Below are positions 53,116 to 62,629 of a stretch of 64,000 nt of DNA, piece by piece. Within the stretch, counting starts at the first letter, position 1. Each line of letters starts with the position of its first letter. The translations under genes were made by a program, and so were the position numbers. Under the pieces are notes generated by a model. The model was not told where the DNA came from, did no database searches, and was given only the letters and a program-made list of their open reading frames with translations. The stretch is taken from contig JAZLAU010000020.1 of assembly GCA_045613305.1 (NCBI GenBank), forward strand, positions 11,415 to 75,414, read 5' to 3'. Origin of the DNA: SFTJ01 sp045613305 (lineage in GTDB: Bacteria > Bacteroidota > Bacteroidia > Bacteroidales > Muribaculaceae).

Positions 53116-54942
53116 ATGAAAGAATTTTTTAAGATATTAATCCGATTTGTACCGCCATATAAGAAGTTCCTGTTTTTCAATATTTTCTTTAACATTTTGG
53201 CGGCATTTCTCACCCTCTTTTCATTTGCGCTAATCATACCCATTCTTGAAATGCTATTCAAGATAAACCAAGCCACCTACTCCTTTATGCCATGGGGCAG
53301 CGGCTCGTTGAAAGATGTAGCCATCAATAATTTCTACCACTATACCCAAATAATCATCGACAGTTGGGGCACCAGTTACGCCCTTGCGGGCCTTGCCATC
53401 CTGCTGGTGGTTATGACTGCACTGAAAACCGGCAGCGCCTACCTTAGTTCGTTTTTCATGGTGCCTATCCGTGCCGGGGTGGTTCGCGACATTCGCAACA
53501 CCATCTACCACAAAATCATGGATTTGCCCATGGGATTTTTCACCAACGAACGCAAAGGCGACGTGATGGCGCGCATGAGCGGCGACGTTACCGAAGTGGA
53601 AAACAGCATCATGGCCTCGCTCGACATGATGTTTAAAAACCCCATTATGATTATTGTGTGCCTGGCAACAATGATTGCCGTAAGCTGGCAACTCACCATA
53701 TTTGTGCTTGTGTTGCTGCCAGTGGCCGGACTGATAATGGGCAAGGTGGGCAAACGCCTAAAGCGCGTGTCGCTTGAGGGACAAACACAGTGGGGCGTGC
53801 TGCTATCGAACATCGAAGAGTCGCTCGGCGGATTGCGAATCATCAAGGCCTTTAACGCTCAAGACAAAGCCGAAAACCGATTCAAAACCGAAAATACCAA
53901 GTTTGCACGAATCACCACTCGCATGATGCGCCGACACGAATTGGCGCACCCTATGAGCGAATTCCTCGGAACTGCCACTATTGCCATTGTGCTATGGTTT
54001 GGTGGAACTCTTATTTTATCGGGCAACAGTTCTATCAGCGCTGCTTCGTTTATCTACTATATGGTGCTTTTCTATAGCATCATCAATCCGGCTAAAGACC
54101 TTTCGAAGGCTTCATACTCTATTCAGCGCGGTTTGGCTTCGATGGAGCGTATCGACAAGATTCTTAAAGCCGAAAATCCTATCAAGGAACCCGCAAACTC
54201 TTATGCCCTAACCGAAATGAAGCAGGGCATTGAATATAAGAACGTGAGTTTCAAGTATAATCAAGATTGGATTATTAACGACGTTTCGCTCACCATTCCA
54301 CGCGGAGCCACTGTGGCACTGGTGGGCCAGTCGGGGTCGGGTAAGTCTACTCTTGCCGACCTTTTGCCTCGATTCTACGATGTGAACGAAGGATGCATTA
54401 TGGTTGACGGAGTCGACATCCGACAAATTCACACCAAGAAACTGCGTGCTATTATGGGCAACGTGAATCAAGAAGCCATCCTGTTTAACGACACTTTCTA
54501 CAACAATATTACCTTCGGCGTTGAAAATGCCACTATGGACGAGGTTATTGAAGCAGCAAAAATTGCCAATGCCTACGACTTTATCATGGCTTCGGAAGAA
54601 GGTTTCGACACCAACATAGGCGACCGCGGATGCCGCTTGTCGGGCGGACAACGTCAACGCATCAGCATTGCTCGCGCCATATTGAAAAACCCGACTATCC
54701 TGATACTTGATGAAGCCACATCGGCACTCGACACCGAAAGCGAACGCCTGGTGCAAGAGGCTCTCGACAACTTGATGCGCAACCGCACCACTTTGGTTAT
54801 TGCTCACCGATTGTCTACTATCAAAAACGCCGACTTGATATGCGTGATGCATGAAGGTAAAATAGTGGAACGTGGCACTCACGACAACCTAATAGCCTTA
54901 GACGGATACTACAAGAAACTTGTGGATATGCAGAAATTCTAA
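53116..54942 (+). CDS. ABC transporter, fused permease and ATPase (MsbA-like)
   Basis: The 608-residue half-transporter has six membrane helices (about 20-320) and a C-terminal nucleotide-binding domain. Motifs are Walker A LVGQSGSGKSTLADL (about 395), the signature RLSGGQRQRISIARAIL, Walker B ILILDEATSALDTESE and the switch His in VIAHRLSTIKNADLI. The permease has EVENSIMASLDMMFKNP and EESLGGLRIIKAFNAQ, typical of MsbA-like lipid or drug exporters. It acts as a homodimer in the inner membrane. Lipid A or phospholipid flipping is the likely job but is not proven. A strong terminator follows. Confidence 0.92.
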   Translation: MKEFFKILIRFVPPYKKFLFFNIFFNILAAFLTLFSFALIIPILEMLFKINQATYSFMPWGSGSLKDVAINNFYHYTQIIIDSWGTSYALAGLAILLVVMTALKTGSAYLSSFFMVPIRAGVVRDIRNTIYHKIMDLPMGFFTNERKGDVMARMSGDVTEVENSIMASLDMMFKNPIMIIVCLATMIAVSWQLTIFVLVLLPVAGLIMGKVGKRLKRVSLEGQTQWGVLLSNIEESLGGLRIIKAFNAQDKAENRFKTENTKFARITTRMMRRHELAHPMSEFLGTATIAIVLWFGGTLILSGNSSISAASFIYYMVLFYSIINPAKDLSKASYSIQRGLASMERIDKILKAENPIKEPANSYALTEMKQGIEYKNVSFKYNQDWIINDVSLTIPRGATVALVGQSGSGKSTLADLLPRFYDVNEGCIMVDGVDIRQIHTKKLRAIMGNVNQEAILFNDTFYNNITFGVENATMDEVIEAAKIANAYDFIMASEEGFDTNIGDRGCRLSGGQRQRISIARAILKNPTILILDEATSALDTESERLVQEALDNLMRNRTTLVIAHRLSTIKNADLICVMHEGKIVERGTHDNLIALDGYYKKLVDMQKF

Positions 54943-54970
54943 TCTTCGAAAAGTAATATTTTTAAAGCAA

Positions 54971-55011
54971 CCCCAGCCGGCGGCAAGCCACCGGCTGGGG
55001 TATATTTTTTT
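54971..55011 (+). terminator. Terminator of the ABC exporter gene
   Basis: CCCCAGCCGG and CCGGCTGGGG form a perfect 10-bp GC-rich stem with a 10-base loop, then TATATTTTTTT. Confidence 0.95.
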
Positions 55012-55049
55012 CATCAAAGATGTAATTTTAGAGTATACTGCCCTACACA

Positions 55050-55742
55050 CTAAATAAGATTAGCAAACAACGGAGCCACCACCACAGTAATGATGCCACA
55101 CACCACAATCGAAAGGCTCGACATCGACCCCTCAACCTCGCCCAATTCCATGGCCTTGGCTGTGCCAATGGCGTGCGACGATGCTCCTATGGCCACACCT
55201 CGCGCTATTGGCTCATCGATTCGCAATATCTTAAACAAAGTTTCGCATATCATTCCGCCAAACACTCCGGTGAGGATTATCACAGCCACCGTAATCGACA
55301 CATATCCGCCCAGTTCCTGACACACACCCATGCCTATGGCTGTGGTGATTGATTTAGGCAAAAAAGTGACATATGACGTGTGGTCGAGGCCAAAAAGCCA
55401 CGCCAACATCAAAATGATGGCCACGCTCGAAAGCACACCCGAAAATATGCCCGCCATAACGGCACGTTTGTTCTTTTTCAGCAATTCTAATTGCCTATAT
55501 AGGGGCAACGCCAAGCAAATGGTGCTCGGTGTGAGCAAATAGTTGATGATTTCGGAACCTCTATTATACGATTCGTAACTGATGTCGAAAAGCAGTAGTG
55601 AGCTCACCACGAGCACTATGGCCACAAAAAGCGGGTTCATCATGGCCCAGCCAGTGAGTCGCTTTAGCCATAGGCCTATGCCATAGGCACAAAGGCTCAA
55701 CAGCACTCCAAAATAAATAGAATTTTCGGCCAAATGTGTCAT
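55050..55742 (-). CDS. lrgB: LrgB/CidB family membrane protein
   Basis: Inner-membrane protein of 230 residues when started at 55742 (MTHLAENSIYFGVLLSL). The longer open frame to 55934 is antisense-type sequence within lrgA. The family motif block FLPKSITTAIGMGVCQELGGYVSITVAVIILTGVFGG and GIGASSHAIGTAKAMELGEVEGSMSSLSIVVCGIITV are clear. LrgAB/CidAB proteins act in murein hydrolase control or export of pyruvate or glycolate in other bacteria. The role here is not known. The start overlaps the lrgA stop by four bases (ATGA). Confidence 0.93.
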   Translation of the reverse strand: MTHLAENSIYFGVLLSLCAYGIGLWLKRLTGWAMMNPLFVAIVLVVSSLLLFDISYESYNRGSEIINYLLTPSTICLALPLYRQLELLKKNKRAVMAGIFSGVLSSVAIILMLAWLFGLDHTSYVTFLPKSITTAIGMGVCQELGGYVSITVAVIILTGVFGGMICETLFKILRIDEPIARGVAIGASSHAIGTAKAMELGEVEGSMSSLSIVVCGIITVVVAPLFANLI

Positions 55743-56098
55743 TGCGGCTTCTCCTTTCCGTGTTTTATCACATATTGCGTAACAAGCCCCGACACAGCCA
55801 TCACCACTATTGTGCTGATGATGAGTATGAGAATGTATTTCACCAGATTTTCGCTTATCACACTCCACGACTCCACAAGCCCCACTGCTGCCGGAATAAA
55901 GAGCACAGGCATTATGGCTATCAAGAAACTGCACACCTCGCTTATGTGGCTTTCCTTAATCCACTTCATCTTCAGAGCCAAAAACATTATCACTATGCCA
56001 TAGATGCTTGCTGGTATTGGCAAGGGAATGAAACGATTGAGCAGTTCGCCCACAAAAGAGATGACTATTATAATGAAAAACTGAAACAGTAATTTCAT
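55739..56098 (-). CDS. lrgA: LrgA/CidA family membrane protein
   Basis: This is a holin-like membrane protein of 119 residues with four hydrophobic segments. It has the family motif LLNRFIPLPIPASIYGIVIMFLAL (about 20-43) and the C-terminal YILILIISTIVVMAVSGLVTQYVI. Translationally coupled to lrgB. It begins 71 bases after the stop of the MBOAT gene on the same strand; no convincing terminator or promoter was seen between. Confidence 0.9.
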   Translation of the reverse strand: MKLLFQFFIIIVISFVGELLNRFIPLPIPASIYGIVIMFLALKMKWIKESHISEVCSFLIAIMPVLFIPAAVGLVESWSVISENLVKYILILIISTIVVMAVSGLVTQYVIKHGKEKPQ

Positions 56099-56169
56099 GG
56101 TTTCACTATTTATATCGATTAATGAGAATAAACTAAAACCGAGAATGTTTTTTTCGGGGTGGTGCTATC

Positions 56170-57693
56170 TTAGAATTGGAAATAGATGAATGGCTGCACA
56201 TCGGCGCTCTTAAACTGAATAACCACATACACCACGCCAACAATCACAGCCACAAATGCCCACCAAGGCAATCTTGACATTTGTCGGCGCAAGTCGGTCT
56301 TCACCGATTGTGGCACAAAGTGCAGCACATAGCCCAAAACCATCATAGCCACCACTTGCCAGTAGCCCACAACCCACTGCACAGCCACCTCAGGGTGGAA
56401 ATTAAAGGCTATCTGCTCTATCATCACCTTGGCGCTGGCAAAGTCGGCATTGCGGAAGAAAATCCAGCAGAAGCACACAAAATGGAATGTGATGAGAATG
56501 CACACAACCTGCAAAAGCGGATTTTTAACACGAGTTTTGGCATTCTGGCGTGTGATGGCAAGCCAAAACTTATGCAAAGCCAATGCCACCCCATGAAGAA
56601 ATCCCCAAAGCACAAAATTGAGCGATGCTCCGTGCCACAAACCGCCCAACAGCATGGTGATGATTAGATTAATGTAACGGCGCACTCGGCCCTTACGGTT
56701 GCCGCCTAATGAGATGTAGAGGTAATCTCTCAGCCACGATGACAACGAAATGTGCCAACGACGCCAAAAGTCGGTTATTGATGTCGACTTATAAGGGCTG
56801 TTGAAGTTGATGTTAAACTTAAATCCTAATATCAACGCCAAACCGATGGCCATATCGCTATATCCCGAAAAGTCGCAATATATTTGCAATGCATAGCCAT
56901 ACACACCCATCAGGTTTTCAAAACCCGAATATAGCGACGGATTGTCAAAAATGCGCTCTACAAAGTTGATGCTTATATAGTCGGAAATAACAATCTTCTT
57001 AATCAGACCGCTCACAATATAAGCCACACCAGTGCCAAACATTGAGCGAGTGACATGAAGCGGACGATGTATTTGCGGAATGAAATCGCATGCTCTGACA
57101 ATTGGCCCTGCCACCAATTGCGGGAAAAACGACACATAAAAAGCATAGTCGAGCAATCGGTTGAGCGGAGTGATTTTTCCGCGATAAACATCGATTGTGT
57201 AACTCAACGATTGGAAAGTGAAGAAACTGATGCCCACGGGCAAGAATATGTCGAAGGCCTCAAAATGCAATCCGCGCATGTCGGATATCATCTGCGCAAA
57301 GAAGTTGGTGTATTTGAAAAATGCCAACAGGCCCATATTGATGGTCACCGAAAGTGCCACCAGCCACTTGCGGGCGCGCTTCGTTTCGGCCTCGGCCATG
57401 CGGTGCGCTATGAAGAAATCGCTAACGGTCACCAGCGCCAAAAGCACAAAATAGAATCCGCTGCTCTTATAATAGAAGTAGTATGAAAACGCTGTCACAA
57501 ACAGCAAACGAAGAGTGTCGGCCTTCTGCAAACTGCCGTAAATTATATAAAATGCAGCAAACAGAAACAAGAACAACCCCGACGAAAACATTATCGGCTC
57601 TTGTGCATTGTAGAGAAACAATTCTTTCGGAAAGGTCAAGCCATTCCAAAATTGAACCAAATAGCACAATATATTATCAAAAATCTCTTGCAT
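56170..57693 (-). CDS. MBOAT family O-acyltransferase (AlgI/DltB type)
   Basis: This multi-pass membrane enzyme of 507 residues moves an acyl (usually acetyl) group across the membrane for polymer O-acylation. Seen here are the early motif VGISFFTFQSLSYTIDVYRG, YCDFSGYSDMAIGLALILGFKFNINFNSPY, FWRRWHISLSSWLRDYLYISLGGN and the catalytic His in LLGGLWHGASLNFVLWG. Length matches AlgI. The SGNH-domain gene starts upstream and ends 23 bases before it, so the two form an MBOAT/SGNH O-acetylation pair. The acceptor polymer is not encoded nearby. Confidence 0.92.
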   Translation of the reverse strand: MQEIFDNILCYLVQFWNGLTFPKELFLYNAQEPIMFSSGLFLFLFAAFYIIYGSLQKADTLRLLFVTAFSYYFYYKSSGFYFVLLALVTVSDFFIAHRMAEAETKRARKWLVALSVTINMGLLAFFKYTNFFAQMISDMRGLHFEAFDIFLPVGISFFTFQSLSYTIDVYRGKITPLNRLLDYAFYVSFFPQLVAGPIVRACDFIPQIHRPLHVTRSMFGTGVAYIVSGLIKKIVISDYISINFVERIFDNPSLYSGFENLMGVYGYALQIYCDFSGYSDMAIGLALILGFKFNINFNSPYKSTSITDFWRRWHISLSSWLRDYLYISLGGNRKGRVRRYINLIITMLLGGLWHGASLNFVLWGFLHGVALALHKFWLAITRQNAKTRVKNPLLQVVCILITFHFVCFCWIFFRNADFASAKVMIEQIAFNFHPEVAVQWVVGYWQVVAMMVLGYVLHFVPQSVKTDLRRQMSRLPWWAFVAVIVGVVYVVIQFKSADVQPFIYFQF

Positions 57694-57716
57694 ACACTCT
57701 TATAGTAATCGGTCTG

Positions 57717-59165
57717 TTATTCGTTTTCGTATTTCCAACGACGCTCATAATTTTCATATCCGGCATCGATTGCATCATAAAGCAATTCGCCCAAATCACG
57801 GCCACCAAGGAAATTGATGTGCGTATAGTCGAGGTTCGCCTTGCGAGGCTTTCCGTTAACCATCTTGCTTATGCTTCCGCTGCCACCCATCGCCACATAC
57901 ATATTCCAGAATGCCACACCCTGGTCGCTGGCTATGCGTTGCTGCTCGGCCATAAGTTCGCGAATGCCCTTCATGGTGCGCATTTCGCCATTCACTCGCT
58001 GGTCGCGGTCGCCTACGCCCACCACCAAGATGCCTGTGTTTGGCAAGCATGCCTTAAGGTGGCTTATGGCTTCATTCATCTGACCGCGATACTTTGAGTA
58101 ATTGGTTTGATTTGAATTGGCAACATTCAAACCATACATCAATATCACCAAATCATAGTGACGAAGTTGGTCAAACTGCTTAATGTTTTCGGCCGATAGT
58201 TTGGCAATGTGCAAACCGCTGCTGGCACGCAACGAGAAATTATCTACCACAATGCCCTGCGACGCATCCATCGATGCTCCATAAAAATCCACTCCGTTGC
58301 CGCCATTGCTAACAGTGAATCGCACCTTGCCCATCTTGCCCTTTACAGTAACTTTTTGCATCACGTCGCTTCCGGTAATGGCAAACTCTTGCTTCTCTCC
58401 GCCGTTGGCTGTAACTGTAATCTTATTATCGATAGGCGACTTAAAATACACCGACGCCTCTTGGCAGGAATCTAAACGAGCATAATACTTGGTTTGCCCT
58501 CTCAACTCGGTGTAGGCACGACCGAGTGCAGTGAAATACACCCCCGACAACACCGACCTTTCGGCACGATAACCGCTTGCAGTGGCCGCTGTGTGAGTGT
58601 CCCAACCATCGAACACGTGACGCACCGAACGTCTGAATCCCGAAATGTCGCTTGCCATTGGCACCAATCCAACACCACATCCGCCATAACGCTCTTGCAA
58701 AAACTGACGAAGGTCGGCAGTAAGGATGTCGCCTTCTATATATGAATCGCCAAGCACCGCAATTCTCACGGCGCGTTGCAAACTTTCTCGCTCATGAAGG
58801 GCCTTGTAGAATGGCTCCATGCCTCGGCCATCGGTGCTGAAATCTTCAATGCATTCCACACCGGCTCGACAACTGTCGACAAAGGCTGGCTTCAACATTT
58901 CGGCCTCGGCGGCTTCGTGCTCACCGTCGCCTCGCAATTGGCTCAACAAATCGACCTGACGCAACTTCAATCCCGATATCTCAAGTTCGGGCAACCACGA
59001 CATCAAACCAAGCAATATTATCGATGCAATCAGCACCGAAACTCCATACCATATATAGTTTTTTCTTCTCAAAATCAGTAGTTTTTTCAAAAACGAGTGC
59101 AAAATTACTAAAAAATAACAACATAACACCCCGCATGCAACAACAAATAATTTACATAGCCGCAA
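57717..59165 (-). CDS. Membrane-anchored SGNH/GDSL hydrolase-fold protein, partner of MBOAT
   Basis: The 482-residue frame has one or two N-terminal hydrophobic segments (the secure one is NYIWYGVSVLIASIILLGLMSW, about 36-57) and then an extracytoplasmic domain. SGNH blocks are VRIAVLGDSYIEGD (nucleophile Ser), an inserted beta domain (about 225-315), YDLVILMYGLNVANSN (block III Gly-x-Asn) and DYTHINFLGG (Asp-x-x-His). In such pairs it transfers the acyl group to the polymer. The start is uncertain: TTG codons at 59090 or 59072 would leave only the secure segment, and a TAATTTTG box at 59107-59100 would favour them. Confidence 0.8.
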   Translation of the reverse strand: MRLCKLFVVACGVLCCYFLVILHSFLKKLLILRRKNYIWYGVSVLIASIILLGLMSWLPELEISGLKLRQVDLLSQLRGDGEHEAAEAEMLKPAFVDSCRAGVECIEDFSTDGRGMEPFYKALHERESLQRAVRIAVLGDSYIEGDILTADLRQFLQERYGGCGVGLVPMASDISGFRRSVRHVFDGWDTHTAATASGYRAERSVLSGVYFTALGRAYTELRGQTKYYARLDSCQEASVYFKSPIDNKITVTANGGEKQEFAITGSDVMQKVTVKGKMGKVRFTVSNGGNGVDFYGASMDASQGIVVDNFSLRASSGLHIAKLSAENIKQFDQLRHYDLVILMYGLNVANSNQTNYSKYRGQMNEAISHLKACLPNTGILVVGVGDRDQRVNGEMRTMKGIRELMAEQQRIASDQGVAFWNMYVAMGGSGSISKMVNGKPRKANLDYTHINFLGGRDLGELLYDAIDAGYENYERRWKYENE

Positions 59166-59553
59166 AATATTGACTTACATGCCTATTATATTGAGTGAAA
59201 ACTCACCTTTTTGGGCTAAAAGCACAATGATTTGCGTGCTCAAAAACCACATTTGTTGCCATTTATGCTGATTATGAGAAAAATAAATAGTAATTTTGGC
59301 GTCGGAATTTAGCCAGTGATTTTTCAACCCGTTTTTTCAGGGCTCATTTTTTGAGTGCGGCATAGTGGAAAATTCCATAACCAAATTAATGGAACAAGCC
59401 ACACAGGCAACCACTCTCAATGCGAGTGCCATGCCAGCCCCCCTGCAAAAACCCATACAGCACATCACAAGCGCAAGCAGCATTAAAATGCAGTTGATGT
59501 GAGAGTTTCAATAAAGATTAATCAAATTAATACGATTGTAAAGTGATATTTTT

Positions 59554-61455
59554 ATGAAAAAAACGATTGTTGACTTGTTTGAAACTTCGGTAGCACTCTA
59601 TCCGAAGAACACCTTCTTGCTTGAAAAGACCGATAAGGAATTTAAGCCAACCACTTATAAGGAAGTGCACACAATGGTGCATCGCCTTGGTGCAGGTTTG
59701 CAAGCCCTTGGCGTAAAGAAGGGCGACAACATGGCTCTTTTGAGCGAAGGACGCAACCTATGGATTATAGGCGAATTGGCGATGTTTTATGCAGGTGCTG
59801 TAAATGTGCCTCTTAGCATCAAACTTGAAGAAAGCAACGACTTGCTATTCCGCCTTTTGCACGGCGATGTGAAATATGTGATGGTTTCGGGCACTCAACT
59901 TAAGAAGGTTCGCCTTATTAAGGACAAATTGCCTGAAGTGAAGCAAATCATTGTTCTTGACAAACAAGCCGAATATCAAGAAAAAGAAATTTCGGTAGAT
60001 GAAGTTTTTGCCATGGGCGATAAGTTCTTGGCCGAACACTCCATGGAAGAATTCTTGTCGGTGTCGCGCTCAATCACCAACGACGACTATGCAACCATCA
60101 CCTACACCAGCGGCACAACAGCCGACCCTAAGGGTGTGGTGCTTACTCACCGCAACTACACTGCCAATGTGGAACAAGCGTTGACTCTTGTCAACATCGA
60201 CCAACACTGGCGCACTCTAATCATATTGCCACTCGACGACTGTTTTGCTCACGTTGTAGGTTTCTACATCATGATGTCGGTGGGTGCTGCTGTGGCTACC
60301 ACTCAAGTAGGCCGCTCGCCTCTTGAAACTTTGAAGAACATTCCTCTAAACATTAAGGAAGTGAAGCCTCACTTCATCTTAAGTGTGCCTTCATTGGCTA
60401 AGACATTTAAGAAAAACATCGAACAAGCCATTCGCGCCAAGGGCAAAAACGTTGAACGCTTGTTCCAATGGGGTCTTCGCGTTAAGCAAGTGTATTACGG
60501 CGACAGCAACCTCGACTTTAAGGGTTTCCGCCTATTGCTAAAGCCTCTTGTTGCATTGTTCGACAAGGTAATTTTCTCAAAAGTTAAAGAAAACTTCGGT
60601 GGCGAATTGCGCTTCTTCATTGGTGGCGGCGCATTGCTCGACAAGGACCTTCAAAAGTTCTATGTTGGCGTTGGCATGCCTATGTATCAAGGCTACGGCC
60701 TATCGGAAGCCACTCCAGTAATCTCAAGCAACGGCCCTGATTTGTATCGTTTCGGCTCAAGCGGTAAACTTGTAACCCCTATCGAATTGAAGATTTGCGA
60801 CAGCGACGGCAACGAATTGCCAGTGGGCGAACAAGGCGAAATCGTTGTTAAGGGCGAAAACGTGATGGCAGGCTACTGGAAAAACCCAGAATCAACAGCC
60901 GACACCGTTAAGAACGGATACCTTTACACCGGCGACCTTGGTTATATGTCGAAAGAAGGTTTGCTTTATGTTAAGGGACGCTTCAAGAGCTTGCTAATAT
61001 CAAGCGACGGCGAAAAATATAGCCCAGAAGGCATCGAAGAATCGATGGTTGAAAAATCGGCATACATCGACCAAGTGATGCTTTACAACAACCAATGTGC
61101 TACTACAGTTGCGCTAATCGTGCCTAACAAGGACGCTTTGCGCCGCACTTTGAAAGAAAAGGGATTGACTCTCGACAACGAAGAAGGTTGCCGTGAAGCC
61201 ATTGAAATCATCTCGGCCGAAGTGTCACGCTACCGCCGTGGCGGCGACCTTGCCGGCATGTTCCCTGAACGTTGGTTGCCAAGCACTTTCGCTGTGCTTT
61301 CTGAGCCTTTCACCGAACAAAACCAAATGATTAACTCTACAATGAAGATGGTACGCCCTAAGATTGAAAAGGCTTATAAGGAACGTATCGACTACATGTA
61401 CAGTGCCGAAGGCAAGCAATTGCTTAACGAAAAGAACTTGAATGCCTTTAAGTAA
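59554..61455 (+). CDS. Long-chain fatty acid-CoA ligase (AMP-forming)
   Basis: The enzyme activates fatty acids to acyl-CoA through an acyl-AMP. The 633 residues carry the AMP-binding motif ITYTSGTTADPKGVVLTHRNY (about 186-206) and the long-chain subgroup region YQGYGLSEATPVISSN. GYLYTGDLGYMSKEGLLYVKGRFKSLLISSDGEKYSPEGIEE contains the hinge and adenylate contacts. It is probably membrane-associated. The 388-base upstream interval has no gene; only a weak TACGATTG box near 59532 is seen. The mscS gene follows 45 bases later. Substrate chain length is inferred from the subfamily. Confidence 0.92.
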   Translation: MKKTIVDLFETSVALYPKNTFLLEKTDKEFKPTTYKEVHTMVHRLGAGLQALGVKKGDNMALLSEGRNLWIIGELAMFYAGAVNVPLSIKLEESNDLLFRLLHGDVKYVMVSGTQLKKVRLIKDKLPEVKQIIVLDKQAEYQEKEISVDEVFAMGDKFLAEHSMEEFLSVSRSITNDDYATITYTSGTTADPKGVVLTHRNYTANVEQALTLVNIDQHWRTLIILPLDDCFAHVVGFYIMMSVGAAVATTQVGRSPLETLKNIPLNIKEVKPHFILSVPSLAKTFKKNIEQAIRAKGKNVERLFQWGLRVKQVYYGDSNLDFKGFRLLLKPLVALFDKVIFSKVKENFGGELRFFIGGGALLDKDLQKFYVGVGMPMYQGYGLSEATPVISSNGPDLYRFGSSGKLVTPIELKICDSDGNELPVGEQGEIVVKGENVMAGYWKNPESTADTVKNGYLYTGDLGYMSKEGLLYVKGRFKSLLISSDGEKYSPEGIEESMVEKSAYIDQVMLYNNQCATTVALIVPNKDALRRTLKEKGLTLDNEEGCREAIEIISAEVSRYRRGGDLAGMFPERWLPSTFAVLSEPFTEQNQMINSTMKMVRPKIEKAYKERIDYMYSAEGKQLLNEKNLNAFK

Positions 61456-61500
61456 TTAATCCCACCGATTATATTATCAATTTACACAAATATAAATATT

Positions 61501-62337
61501 ATGTTTTTATCAGTAAATTTTCCAACACAAGTAGAGGAAATCCTTTCACGCCTAACACAATCGGGCGTTGAGTTGGGAGAACGCTTGCTTGCAGCATTTG
61601 TTATCTTCATCATTGGTAAATACCTTATCAAATGGATTAACAAATTGTTTGCTAAGATTCTTGCCAATCGCATGATTGAGCCAGGTGTTCAATCATTCCT
61701 TAAGAGCATGGTCAACATCCTGCTCATCGTGATGCTTATCTTAGCCGTGATTGGCCGTTTGGGTATTGAATTAACAGGTTTTGCTGCCCTATTGGCTTCG
61801 GCCGGTGTGGCTGTGGGTATGGCCCTTTCTGGCAACCTTCAAAACTTGGCTGGCGGTATCATCATACTTGTGTTCCGTCCTTACAAGGTGGGCGACTACA
61901 TTGAAACTGGCATAGGTGCTTCGGGCGTGGTGCAAGAAATTCAAATCTTCCACACCGTGTTGGTTACTGCCGACAATAAGGTGGTGTATGCTCCTAATGG
62001 ATCGATGAGCAATGCTCTTTGCACTAACTTCAGCCACAAGGACACTCGCCGTGTTGACTTCACTTTCAGTTTCGAATATGGCGAAGATTTCAACCGCGTG
62101 AAGGAAGTTTTGGCTAAGATTATCGATGCTAATGAAAAAATCCTTAAAACCCCTGCTCCATTTATCGAACTTGGTGCTATGGCAGCAAGCAGCGTTGATG
62201 TAACTGTGAGAGTTTGGACTGCATCGGCTAACTATTGGGACGTTTATTTTACCATGAACAAGGAAGTGTATGCAACATTCAACAAGGAAGGCATCAACAT
62301 TCCTTATCCTCAAATGGTGGTTCACAACGCAAAATAA
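61501..62337 (+). CDS. Small-conductance mechanosensitive channel (MscS family)
   Basis: The 278-residue channel opens on osmotic downshock. Three N-terminal membrane helices end in the pore helix FAALLASAGVAVGMALSGNLQNLAGGIIILVFRPYKVGDYIE (about 90-132), with the Gly/Ala packing pattern of MscS. The beta domain (GVVQEIQIFHTVLVTADNKVVYAPNGSMSN) and alpha/beta vestibule follow, ending NIPYPQMVVH, the usual MscS signature. Same strand as the acyl-CoA ligase gene, possibly co-transcribed. Confidence 0.95.
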   Translation: MFLSVNFPTQVEEILSRLTQSGVELGERLLAAFVIFIIGKYLIKWINKLFAKILANRMIEPGVQSFLKSMVNILLIVMLILAVIGRLGIELTGFAALLASAGVAVGMALSGNLQNLAGGIIILVFRPYKVGDYIETGIGASGVVQEIQIFHTVLVTADNKVVYAPNGSMSNALCTNFSHKDTRRVDFTFSFEYGEDFNRVKEVLAKIIDANEKILKTPAPFIELGAMAASSVDVTVRVWTASANYWDVYFTMNKEVYATFNKEGINIPYPQMVVHNAK

Positions 62338-62366
62338 AAAAACTTTTGCTCATTTCCCTTTATGAA

Positions 62367-62409
62367 TACACAGCCAGGCATCGTGTGCGATGCCTGGCTG
62401 TTGTGTTTT
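62367..62409 (+). terminator. Terminator after mscS
   Basis: CAGCCAGGCATCG and CGATGCCTGGCTG form a perfect 13-bp stem with a TGTG loop, then TTGTGTTTT. The rest of the interval to 62629 is AT-rich with no gene. Confidence 0.93.
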
Positions 62410-62629
62410 AGGCAACTCACGCATTGCAACAAAAAAATTATTCTTTTTCACACACACCTTCTTCCCCCCCAAAAACCGTGCAGACACCCTTTTTGCCTCC
62501 ACATAAGCAGCCTATCTACATAAAATATTCATTTTTTTACAATAAGCATCCATAAAAAAGCGATGCCACAAGACCATTATAACCCTTTTTTTAGTATTTT
62601 TGTGCGTTAATAATATTTTGATTATCATC

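Noticed and set aside
55050..55934. Longer lrgB starting at 55934
   Set aside because: The extension reads lrgA in another frame; the ATGA overlap at 55739-55742 is the natural start.
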